From: an uncultured Synechococcus sp.
GTDB lineage: Bacteria > Cyanobacteriota > Cyanobacteriia > PCC-6307 > Cyanobiaceae
Length of the DNA stretch: 45,074 nucleotides
Direction: 5' to 3'
NCBI GenBank assembly: GCA_949373155.1
Contig: CASICK010000008.1
Span: 1-45,074 of the forward strand
Shown here: positions 26,352 through 32,972 of the stretch, in pieces
Layout of the letters: every line of letters begins with the position of its first letter
Numbering within the stretch: the first letter of the stretch is position 1
The notes under the pieces: model-generated
Database searches by the model: none
What the model was told of the DNA's origin: nothing
The model's input: only the letters and a program-made list of their open reading frames with translations
Program-made: the position numbers and the translations under genes

Positions 26352-26948
26352 TTGCGTTGCCTCAAAAGGGGTCAGAGCTTAGACATCACATTCTTGGAAC
26401 TTGATGAGAGCAAAACCTGCAATTTTTTAAGCATAGAGGAAGGTGTCTTACGGATCTGCCTGGTCTCAACAATCAATTCCGAACTTTTTCCAATTGGTTT
26501 TTTTGGAGCAGAATGGTTGAAGCTTGAAAAAGACAGCCTTAGGAACTTCGATCTTCGCCTGGAAGCATTAAACGAAGTGAAATTCAAGATTACATCCAAT
26601 GACAACTCAGCTAACAAAATAAACTCAATATTCCACAATCACTGGCTTCTAATATTATGCATGATCAAATCATCATCGCAAGTTGAAACAAGGATTTGTC
26701 GACTAATCGCAATTTTAGTGTTTTCGTTTGGAAGAAGGAGTAAAGAAAGCTACACACTCCCATTCGAATTAAGCCATTCACAAATCGCCCTATTGGTTGG
26801 ATGCACCAGATCAACCGTAACGCGTCAAATAGGCTTTATGAAAGAGAAGGGGCTAATCTGCTCTGACAAAAATAACTATGGAATTCTGGTAAGCGAGAAA
26901 TTAATATCACAGGAATCAATATTTGTTGAACAGCTACAATTTACTTGA
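26352..26948 (+). CDS. Crp/Fnr-family transcriptional regulator (first of two)
   Basis: A 198-residue protein from TTG 26352. The N-terminal half is a weak cyclic-nucleotide-binding-like beta barrel (FLSIEEGVLRICLVSTINSE and IGFFGAEWLKLEKD) in which the usual nucleotide-contacting residues are not visible. The C-terminal half has the Crp winged helix: LPFELSHSQIALLVGCTRST, VTRQIGFMKEKGLI. It resembles the regulator at 28074-28667 in that HTH region. It is upstream of and codirectional with the ferritin gene 284 bases away. Control of that gene is inference. Base composition is AT-rich compared with the flanking core genes. Confidence 0.8.
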   Translation: MRCLKRGQSLDITFLELDESKTCNFLSIEEGVLRICLVSTINSELFPIGFFGAEWLKLEKDSLRNFDLRLEALNEVKFKITSNDNSANKINSIFHNHWLLILCMIKSSSQVETRICRLIAILVFSFGRRSKESYTLPFELSHSQIALLVGCTRSTVTRQIGFMKEKGLICSDKNNYGILVSEKLISQESIFVEQLQFT

Positions 26949-27167
26949 TCAGCCTCGGCCACATCGACAATGACCACCCTTCCACTTAGAACATTTAGAT
27001 TTTTTGCAGCCTTTTTTCTTACTAAAAAAGCTCCAAAATGAAAGCTGATTTGTAATTTTATCAATCCCAAGACTTTCCGTGTGAACTCCGAAGTCGTGCC
27101 ATTCGAGTCATCTTGAGATTGACTCTCATTATACATGGTCGAAAGCGCACAAAATAAACAGTGTCGC

Positions 27168-27196
27168 TTGACGAAACAGTTGAAAACGTCAATAAT
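27168..27196 (+). promoter_or_regulatory. Candidate ferritin promoter overlapped by an inverted repeat
   Basis: TTGACG (27168-27173) and AATAAT (27191-27196) lie 17 bases apart, a good sigma-70-type spacing, 36 bases before the ferritin ATG. The -35 is also the left arm of TTGACG-N13-CGTCAA (27168-27192), so a protein bound to the repeat would cover the -35, the spacer and the edge of the -10, the usual repressor position. A ribosome binding site AAGGGG lies at 27217-27222. Confidence 0.45.
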
Positions 27197-27231
27197 TTAA
27201 ATGTGATTTTTGATTCGAAGGGGTGTTCAAT

Positions 27232-27807
27232 ATGACGACTTCAAATTCGTCAACTCAAATAGCCATCGAGGTTGCCCAAGGCCCTAACGGTCGTGCATTA
27301 GCTGAATCGATGAATCCAGATTTGCTCAACGCAATTCAGCAACATATATCGATTGAGAGGCATGCCTCAATCACCTATTTAGCCATGTCCATTTGGTGTG
27401 CTGAACGTGAACTTGCCGGTTTCTATCAATTTTTTGATGGCGAGGCGAAGAGCGAGCAGTCCCACGCAGTGCATTTCACTCAATATTTGATTGCTCGCAG
27501 TCAGTCCAATGACCTGCAAACGTTGGATGCTCCTAGACAAAGCTGGGATAACTTGGCTTCTTTAATGGCAACAGCATTTCAGATGGAAGCCGATACGACG
27601 TCTTCGATCCAAAGCGTGTATGCCATGGCCGAAAGGAACAGCGATACCAGAACAAGCGTATTCCTAGATCCACTCATTGAAGCCCAAATTCAATCAGAAG
27701 ATCAATTCGCTTACTTACTCGGACGGGTGAAATTTGCGAATGGTGACCCTACGGCCTTGCTTGTGATCGATAACGAATTAAGAGCAGGTCAAACGCAACG
27801 AGGTTGA
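27232..27807 (+). CDS. Ferritin, SynFtn-like
   Basis: A 191-residue non-heme ferritin that oxidises and stores iron as a 24-mer. From ATG 27232, the ferroxidase ligands are visible: Glu42 in SIERHAS, the E75xxH78 pair in SEQSHAVHF, and Glu119 and Gln/Glu residues in helices C and D. Tyr49 is the conserved ferroxidase-centre tyrosine. Glu71 and Asp146 correspond by position to Glu62 and Asp137 that were studied in the ferritin SynFtn of Synechococcus CC9311, and the whole protein looks very close to it (recalled, not searched). Residue 44 is His where human H-chain and E. coli FtnA have Tyr. AAGGGG ten bases upstream sets the start. Confidence 0.95.
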   Translation: MTTSNSSTQIAIEVAQGPNGRALAESMNPDLLNAIQQHISIERHASITYLAMSIWCAERELAGFYQFFDGEAKSEQSHAVHFTQYLIARSQSNDLQTLDAPRQSWDNLASLMATAFQMEADTTSSIQSVYAMAERNSDTRTSVFLDPLIEAQIQSEDQFAYLLGRVKFANGDPTALLVIDNELRAGQTQRG

Positions 27808-28065
27808 CCTAAGCGTTGCTCGTTTGCTCTGTTCGTAGAGTAAACGAGCGCTAATCGTGAGCTGCTCAATATTGAGGACATCAAAAGTTTCATAAATCTC
27901 CTCAAGCCTGCTATGAATCGAATCCAAATCATCCCTTAAACGCTTTTTCAACAGTGGGCTGATCGATTTTATTGTTCTTTCAATTGCGATACACTGGTAA
28001 CTCGTTAAATATTCAACCTCCTTACTTAAGGTAAGGATTAGACTTTCACTTGCGATTCCTTCCAT
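27778..28065 (-). CDS. Hypothetical helical protein between ferritin and a Crp-type regulator
   Basis: A 95-residue, mostly helical, soluble protein from ATG 28065. It has long amphipathic stretches ([16 protein letters not shown], then [20 protein letters not shown] and [17 protein letters not shown]) and a single Cys in the first third. No family is recognised. It is eight bases downstream of the Crp-type gene at 28074-28667 and codirectional, so the two form a likely operon. Its last 30 bases are antisense to the end of the ferritin coding sequence. Confidence 0.6.
   Translation of the reverse strand: MEGIASESLILTLSKEVEYLTSYQCIAIERTIKSISPLLKKRLRDDLDSIHSRLEEIYETFDVLNIEQLTISARLLYEQSKRATLRSTSLRLTCS
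27781..27830. other. Extended inverted repeat at the convergent ends of ferritin and the 95-residue gene
   Basis: AGAGC (27781-27785) can pair with GCTCT (27826-27830), and AAACGCAACG (27791-27800) with CGTTG (27814-27818) plus CGTTT (27821-27825), giving a long imperfect hairpin. It covers the end of both genes. No T-run follows on either strand, so it is not a standard intrinsic terminator; it may stop transcription or protect the 3' ends. Confidence 0.4.
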
Positions 28066-28073
28066 ATGATCAC

Positions 28074-28667
28074 CTAAAAGCCAAGTGGACTTGATTCAAT
28101 CAATCTTGGCGAAAGTTTCATAGTAGCTTCACCAGAGTTTGTGACCAACATTTCACCATTACGAAGTTTAGAAATCAAGCGGGTTGATGTCACTCTGGTG
28201 GAACCAATCAATTCACCAATTCGGTCGTGTGTGAGGCGAAAGGGAAGATTGCACCACTCTCCATAGCGCTTACCCAAACGATTCACTAAAAGACTCAGTA
28301 AGGCGTGAAGTCGCTGTTCTGCTTGTCCTAAATGACGGATTCTCAGAAGTTGCAGAGTCCACTCGTTCACAGAGTCGTATCCATTAGGGGATGGCTCCAT
28401 TGATTTTGTCTCGATTCTCAATGGAGTCATGGCTTCGACGCAGATGCCATCACTGCACAAACAATCCGTTCTGAGCTGATCGCCCGTCTGAAGGAAGGCA
28501 AGGGTCATTCCTTCTGTTTCTTCGCAAGGGCAGTAGACCCTGGCAATACCCTCGAGCACATTTAATTTCATACAGTCACTGCGACCGTGGGTATCGACAA
28601 GAACTGTTTGCCCCGTTGGGATCTGGATCGAAGACGTGGGGTCGTCAGGCAGGAAGCGGAAGCTCAC
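28074..28667 (-). CDS. Crp/Fnr-family regulator with a cysteine-rich sensor domain
   Basis: A 197-residue regulator. The N-terminal sensor domain carries six cysteines in 45 residues: Cys32, Cys46 and Cys48 (in VYCPCEETEG), and Cys69, Cys71, Cys76 (in TDCLCSDGICVE). The C-terminal winged helix is RLTHDRIGELIGSTRVTSTR followed by LISKLRNGEMLV. The cysteine pattern differs from Fnr itself but would allow metal, Fe-S or disulfide sensing. It is the first gene of an operon with the 95-residue protein and is convergent with ferritin. An iron- or redox-sensing role is inference from the cysteines and the neighbours. Confidence 0.82.
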   Translation of the reverse strand: MSFRFLPDDPTSSIQIPTGQTVLVDTHGRSDCMKLNVLEGIARVYCPCEETEGMTLAFLQTGDQLRTDCLCSDGICVEAMTPLRIETKSMEPSPNGYDSVNEWTLQLLRIRHLGQAEQRLHALLSLLVNRLGKRYGEWCNLPFRLTHDRIGELIGSTRVTSTRLISKLRNGEMLVTNSGEATMKLSPRLIESSPLGF

Positions 28668-28681
28668 GGAGTGGATTAACG

Positions 28682-28882
28682 CTAATGAGAATTGATAGCA
28701 ACATAGCCGTAACAGGCGCCCTTCTGCAATCGATTCTCAATAGCTATTGCTTGTTGAAGAGGGTTACGTGCGATCTCGACCTGTTTTGACCCAAAACAAC
28801 AGGCTTTGCGTCTGATCGCTGACAGAAGAATCATTGCCGCCAAAAGAGTCACGCCTAACGAAAACAAACGCAACGGCAACAA
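28682..28882 (-). CDS. Small hypothetical membrane-anchored protein
   Basis: A 66-residue protein from TTG 28882 with one N-terminal hydrophobic helix (LFSLGVTLLAAMILLSAI) followed by RRKACCFGSKQVEIARNPLQ and a short tail with another Cys. The two adjacent cysteines after the helix could be a lipid or metal site, but the context is not a lipobox. It sits 14 bases upstream of the start of the Crp-type gene, so it may be part of that operon. No family is recognised, and the TTG start is a guess. Confidence 0.42.
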   Translation of the reverse strand: MLPLRLFSLGVTLLAAMILLSAIRRKACCFGSKQVEIARNPLQQAIAIENRLQKGACYGYVAINSH

Positions 28883-29067
28883 GTATTGCGAGAGCTAGCA
28901 AAGAAGCTCTAAGAAGGAATTTTGAGATGTCCACTCTCGAGTGACTTTCGGCGCCATTGTCTAGCTACTTAGATGGATTGGGTCTAGCTCGTATCAAATG
29001 ACGCATGCAATTGTGCTTTATGTGAAAAAGAATTGTGCTGTACAGGGGGATGAAAGTGTCTTTTTTA

Positions 29068-29119
29068 CGTCGCAACTTGAACAAAGAACAATTAAGTTTG
29101 CGACGACGCATTTTGCGTC
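29068..29119 (+). promoter_or_regulatory. Paired hairpins in the leader of the porin gene
   Basis: CGTCGCAA (29068-29075) and TTGCGACG (29098-29105) form an eight-base perfect inverted repeat, and GACGCA-TTT-TGCGTC (29105-29119) forms a second hairpin that shares a base with it. Both lie in the 70 bases before the porin start, so they would be in its mRNA leader or operator. Whether they act as RNA or protein-binding DNA cannot be told. Confidence 0.35.
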
Positions 29120-29138
29120 ATCTTGTGTGAGGATCATT

Positions 29139-30762
29139 TTGAAACTTTTCCATCAACTGCTGGTGGCCCCAGCTGCCTTGGGCCTTTTGGCTCCTATGGC
29201 TGCTAATGCCACTGAGCTGAACATCAACGGTGTGTCTGACTACGCCGCTACAGGCGAGCAAGTCACCAGCATCACTCAGTTTTCAGACGTTTACCCAACC
29301 GACTGGGCTTATCAGGCTCTTAGCAACCTGATCGAGCGCTACGGCTGTGTTGCTGGTTACCCCAACGGCACCTACCGCGGTAACAGGGCAATGACCCGCT
29401 TTGAAGCGGCTGCTCTGTTGAACGCATGTCTCGACCGCGTCACCGAAGTGACCGACGAGCTCAAGCGCCTGATGAAAGAGTTCGAAAAGGAACTCGCCAT
29501 CCTCAAGGGCCGTGTTGACGGACTTGAAGCACGCGTTGGCGAACTGGAAGCAACTCAGTTCTCCACCACCACCAAGCTGACCGGTAAGGCCGACGATGAC
29601 TATCGGTGCCACCTCCTACGGCGGTGACAAAACCGATAAGCTTCAGGATGCAGACGGGTGATTATTTAGGTACTGACGCTACGTCTTTCTCGTACCGCTA
29701 CACCCTCAACCTGAATACCAGCTTCACCGGAAAGGATCTTCTCTACACCCGTTTGAGAACTGGTAATTTCAATGACGAACGCTTTCTCTGGTAAGGGTTA
29801 CACCGGTAAGCCAAACTCAAATCGAGGATTCCAAGAGCAGTAAAAACGCTCTGAAAGTCGACAAACTCTGGTATCAGTTCCCCCTCGGAAATGATTTCCA
29901 AGTCTTTGCTGGTCCTCTAATCGAGAACTACTACATGCTTGCCGCCACTCCTGGCGTTTATAAGCATGTGCTTAAGCAGTTCAAACTTGGTGGCTACTAC
30001 GGTGCCTACGGTGCTAGTACTTCACCAGGTTTTGGTATCAACTGGATCAGCAATAGAAATGCTGATTACAGCGATGCCAAGCTGAAACTTAGTGCAAACT
30101 ATGTCGCCGGTAAGAATGGCGCATAGCAGCGATCCCAATGCAGGTGGACTTTTTGCTGGTGAACGTCCAAAGGCAAATTCCTGACGCCAAATTGCTTATG
30201 GAACTCCGTCAGTGGCAAGTTTCAGCTGCCTATGCCTATTCCCAGGCAGGCATGACTGTTGGTGGTGCAGGAACCCCTGGCGGCAAGTCAACAAGTGGTT
30301 ACCAAGATGCGAATCAGTTCAACCTGAATGCTTATTATCAGCCTCTTGATAGTGGTTGGATGCCAAGCATCAGTGTTGGCTGGAGCATCTCCAGTTTCAA
30401 TCTGGAGAATGGTGCTGCAGATGGCACACGTAACCAGACACAAGGCTGGCTTGTTGGCTTGAACTGGCAAGATGCCTTCATGCAGGGCAACCGATCTAGG
30501 CTTTGCTGCAGGTCAACCTCAGTTTGTAACTGCGAAAAAAGGCCAAGGCAAAGATGGGCAGAGTTATGCAGACGATGGCAACTATGCTTTCGAACTGTAT
30601 TACGACTTCCAAGTCACGGATAACATCACTGTGACTCCTGCTCTGTTCTACTTGAGCCGTCCTTTCGGCGAAAAAACTGGTACAAGCGCAAAATACGGTG
30701 GATCTGGTGCTGACACATTCAGTACCCTTGGTGGTCTTGTCCTGACTACATTTAAGTTCTAG
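29139..30762 (+). pseudogene. SLH/OprB-type outer-membrane porin broken by several frameshifts
   Basis: The first 160 residues are intact: a signal peptide from TTG 29139 (KLFHQLLVAPAALGLLAPMA), an SLH domain (FSDVYPTDWAYQALSNLIER, then CVAGYPNGTYRGNRAMTRFE) and a coiled coil. The barrel that follows is present at full length and good quality but in successive frames. Shifts fall near 29595, 29655 (GGG run), 29777, 29830, 30125, 30180, 30210 and 30490. The last frame ends in the proper porin C-terminus ADTFSTLGGLVLTTFKF at 30762. No reading frame gives a whole porin. Such porins are the main outer-membrane channels of these cyanobacteria and usually occur as several paralogues. Confidence 0.85.
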
Positions 30763-30789
30763 AACTTAAATCCATTAGGTATATAAACG

Positions 30790-30813
30790 AGGAGGGTTTA
30801 ACCCTCCTTTTTT
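30790..30813 (+). terminator. Intrinsic terminator after the porin gene
   Basis: AGGAGGG-TTTAA-CCCTCCT followed by a T-run (TTTTTT to 30813). It is a standard stem-loop terminator on the plus strand, 28 bases after the porin stop. Confidence 0.85.
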
Positions 30814-30837
30814 GTGCCCTTAACTTAAATTGCCATC

Positions 30838-30867
30838 AAAAAAGGAGGGCTCTAACGAGTCCCTCCT
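30838..30867 (-). terminator. Intrinsic terminator for the gene at 30893-31132
   Basis: On the minus strand, GGAGGGACTC-GTTA-GAGCCCTCC (one-base bulge) is followed by TTTTTT (30843-30838). The stem uses the same GGAGGG/CCCTCC sequence as the plus-strand terminator 35 bases away, so the two convergent terminators are near copies. Confidence 0.8.
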
Positions 30868-30892
30868 ACAAAGCCTTAAGCCAAGTTAGGTC

Positions 30893-31132
30893 TTACCAGC
30901 AATTCTCACCCTCACCGATAGGGATGCAAATATCCATCTCTGCTGCTTTTTTAGCGGCAGCCTTTGCGTCAGCGTCTTTCTTCGCAGCAGCATCAAGATC
31001 TTGGTCAGTTGACCATTCTTGTAGGCCACCCATCTGCTCCTGATCCGCCTGAGCAGGTTCCACGATTGCTAGCTGTCCTGACAATGCAGCTGCACTAGCA
31101 AGAAATATTGAAAGAGCAGTCGACTTTTTCAT
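30893..31132 (-). CDS. Small secreted alanine/lysine-rich protein ending in CIPIGEGENCW
   Basis: A 79-residue exported protein from ATG 31132 (an in-frame start 15 bases upstream is less likely). The signal peptide is MKKSTALSIFLASAAALSGQ with probable cleavage after AQA. The mature part has a Gln/Trp segment (EQMGGLQEWSTDQD), an Ala/Lys/Asp-rich helix (AAAKKDADAKAAAKKAA) and the end CIPIGEGENCW, with two Cys and a final Trp. I have the impression that similar short proteins with such endings recur in marine cyanobacteria, but I cannot name the family. The two terminal cysteines could form a disulfide. It has its own terminator. Confidence 0.6.
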   Translation of the reverse strand: MKKSTALSIFLASAAALSGQLAIVEPAQADQEQMGGLQEWSTDQDLDAAAKKDADAKAAAKKAAEMDICIPIGEGENCW

Positions 31133-31197
31133 AAAATTTGAGCACACAGTTCAGTTTACTCAACAAAATGCAAAGGCACGAATCTTTTTATACATGT

Positions 31198-31860
31198 CTA
31201 GCTGCCTAATCGCCGTAACAGATTTGTATAAGCCAAGAAAATCAAATCAATTTCGTCGCCTCGACCATGCTTTGCCAACATCGCCCGAGCAGCACTTTCC
31301 AGCTGAAACAGACAAATACGATCACTTTCGATCTTGACATAACTTTCTATCCAACCTACACAAACTGTGCGAACGCCCGTTGTAACAGTGCAAACGCGAT
31401 GCATCGACGTGCTGGGATAGATCACAATTTCTCCCTGCTTGAGCTTGATAGGAAAAGACTCGGAGATACTATCGATCTCAAGTTCACCTCCCTCATATCT
31501 CGAGTCATCAGTTAAAGAAAGGGTAAAAGATAAATCACTTCTTCCACTACTCATGTAGGCATTGTCAACATGCGAATCATATCCACCACCCCTTTCAGTT
31601 TTAGTGACTAAGAATCGGTGAAGCTTACGAGGAAGGCAGAACCCTTTAATGGCAGGATGATTCCACATTGCACATTCTATGAGCTCATGAAATTCCTTAC
31701 GCAATGGGGAGTCATAACAAAGCTGTGCATTTCTTTTTCCTTCCTTAGCGTGGGAACCGGCGGTGATTGAACCATCCTGCCATTCAGCTTCATTAGCGAG
31801 TCTCTCAAGCAATCGTTCACAGGTTGCTTGGTCCAGTATTTGCAATCGCAAGTGATTCAT
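31198..31860 (-). CDS. PiuC-like Fe(II)/2-oxoglutarate (PKHD-type) dioxygenase
   Basis: A 220-residue member of the Fe(II)-dependent PKHD-type hydroxylase family. Iron ligands are seen as the HxD pair in YDSHVDNAYM and the distal His in STSMHRVCTVTTGVRTVCVG, where the later Arg should bind 2-oxoglutarate. The strands LSFTLSLTDDSRYEGGELEI are typical. PiuC-type members are often encoded with iron transporters. It is divergent from the iron-binding protein gene futA/idiA across a 107-base gap, so they probably share regulation. The substrate is unknown. Confidence 0.9.
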   Translation of the reverse strand: MNHLRLQILDQATCERLLERLANEAEWQDGSITAGSHAKEGKRNAQLCYDSPLRKEFHELIECAMWNHPAIKGFCLPRKLHRFLVTKTERGGGYDSHVDNAYMSSGRSDLSFTLSLTDDSRYEGGELEIDSISESFPIKLKQGEIVIYPSTSMHRVCTVTTGVRTVCVGWIESYVKIESDRICLFQLESAARAMLAKHGRGDEIDLIFLAYTNLLRRLGS

Positions 31861-31940
31861 TGTTTAGTCCTTTCATGCCTGGATTAGTGAGCGAAGCGTA
31901 GCCCTGTGACAAATGATTCGTTCGTATCCCAATAGGCTTC

Positions 31941-31956
31941 TATAATAAAAGATAAT
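31941..31956 (+). promoter_or_regulatory. Candidate -10 element and Fur-like hexamers before futA/idiA
   Basis: TATAAT at 31941-31946 is a perfect -10 hexamer, 22 bases before the ATG. It and GATAAT at 31951-31956 are both NATAAT hexamers, as in Fur boxes (arrays of NATWAT), on the same strand and ten bases apart. No good -35 is visible. Iron control is expected for this gene family; the site itself is a partial match only. Confidence 0.4.
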
Positions 31957-31967
31957 GGTTTGTTTAG

Positions 31968-32972
31968 ATGAAACGTTTTTTCTTGCTCACATCTCTTTTG
32001 CCACTAGCTCTTTTTACACCAGCTATTGCTGCAGAAGAAGTCAGAGTCTACTCAGGTCGTCATTACAATACTGACCGTCAAGTTTATAAGAAATTTTCAG
32101 ATCAAACTGGAATCAAGGTTCGCTTAGTAGAAGCCTCAGGAATTTCATTGGTTCAGAGATTGAAAAGTGAAGGTAAAAATACAAAGGCTGACGTGATTAT
32201 TTTGGTTGATGCTGCTCGCATCAACAATGCAGCCAATGCTGGACTCTTTGCACCAATTCAATCATCTTCTCTAGACAAATCTGTACCCTCTCGCTATCGA
32301 GATCCAAACAATAGATGGTTTGGATTAACTCGACGAGTGCGAGCAATCATCGTAAACCCAACAATGGTTTCTCCATCTTCAGTCATGACCTATTCACAGC
32401 TGGCGAGCCCATCATTGAAAGGAAAAGTATGCCTAAGAAAGCGCAAAAATGTCTACAATCAGTCACTCGTTGCTGACCAATTAGCTCTTAACGGCAGTGT
32501 CAAAGTGAAGTCTTGGCTTAAAGGAGTTACGAACAACGTAAGTGAGCCTTATTTTGGCGGTGATATCGGGCTGATTCGGGCTGTTGCTCAAGGTCAGTGT
32601 GGTGTTGGAGTGGTGAACCACTACTACTTAGCTCGCATGAGAGCAGGAGTAAATGGCAAAAAAGATCAGCAGTTTGGAAATGATGTAAAAATTGTGATGC
32701 CAAAACCTGCTCATGTAAACATCAGTGCTGCAGCAGTTTCACGCTATTCCAAGAACGAAAAAAATGCGATTAAATTAATCGAATATCTGTCCTCTCCTCA
32801 AGGAAGTGCTGGTATAGCAGGACCAACCTATGAGTTCCCCCTACAAGGCGTTGGTGGTTCAACCTACCTAAAAGGAATGACAAAATTCACTCCTGATCGG
32901 GTAACTATTTCAGAGCTCAGTCGTTACAACCCAGAAGCCATCCGTCTTATGACCGAGGCTGGATGGAAATAA
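31968..32972 (+). CDS. futA: Iron(III) ABC transporter substrate-binding protein (FutA/IdiA)
   Basis: A 334-residue exported protein: signal peptide (MKRFFLLTSLLPLALFTPAI, cleavage after AIA) and a ferric-binding-protein domain. It starts with VRVYSGRHYNTDRQVYKKFS, then GIKVRLVEASG and DVIILVDAARINNA. Iron-binding tyrosines are expected in YSGRHYNTDR and in VVNHYYLARMRAG, a YY pair typical of FutA. It captures Fe(III) outside the membrane for FutBC import; the permease and ATPase are not next to it. Its last 26 bases overlap the end of the convergent ubiD gene. The family is called IdiA in some Synechococcus. Confidence 0.93.
   Translation: MKRFFLLTSLLPLALFTPAIAAEEVRVYSGRHYNTDRQVYKKFSDQTGIKVRLVEASGISLVQRLKSEGKNTKADVIILVDAARINNAANAGLFAPIQSSSLDKSVPSRYRDPNNRWFGLTRRVRAIIVNPTMVSPSSVMTYSQLASPSLKGKVCLRKRKNVYNQSLVADQLALNGSVKVKSWLKGVTNNVSEPYFGGDIGLIRAVAQGQCGVGVVNHYYLARMRAGVNGKKDQQFGNDVKIVMPKPAHVNISAAAVSRYSKNEKNAIKLIEYLSSPQGSAGIAGPTYEFPLQGVGGSTYLKGMTKFTPDRVTISELSRYNPEAIRLMTEAGWK

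Noticed and set aside
26876..27136. 86-codon minus-strand frame between the first Crp-type gene and ferritin
   Set aside because: It overlaps the end of the Crp-type gene and lacks domain features; the region more likely holds the ferritin control sequences.
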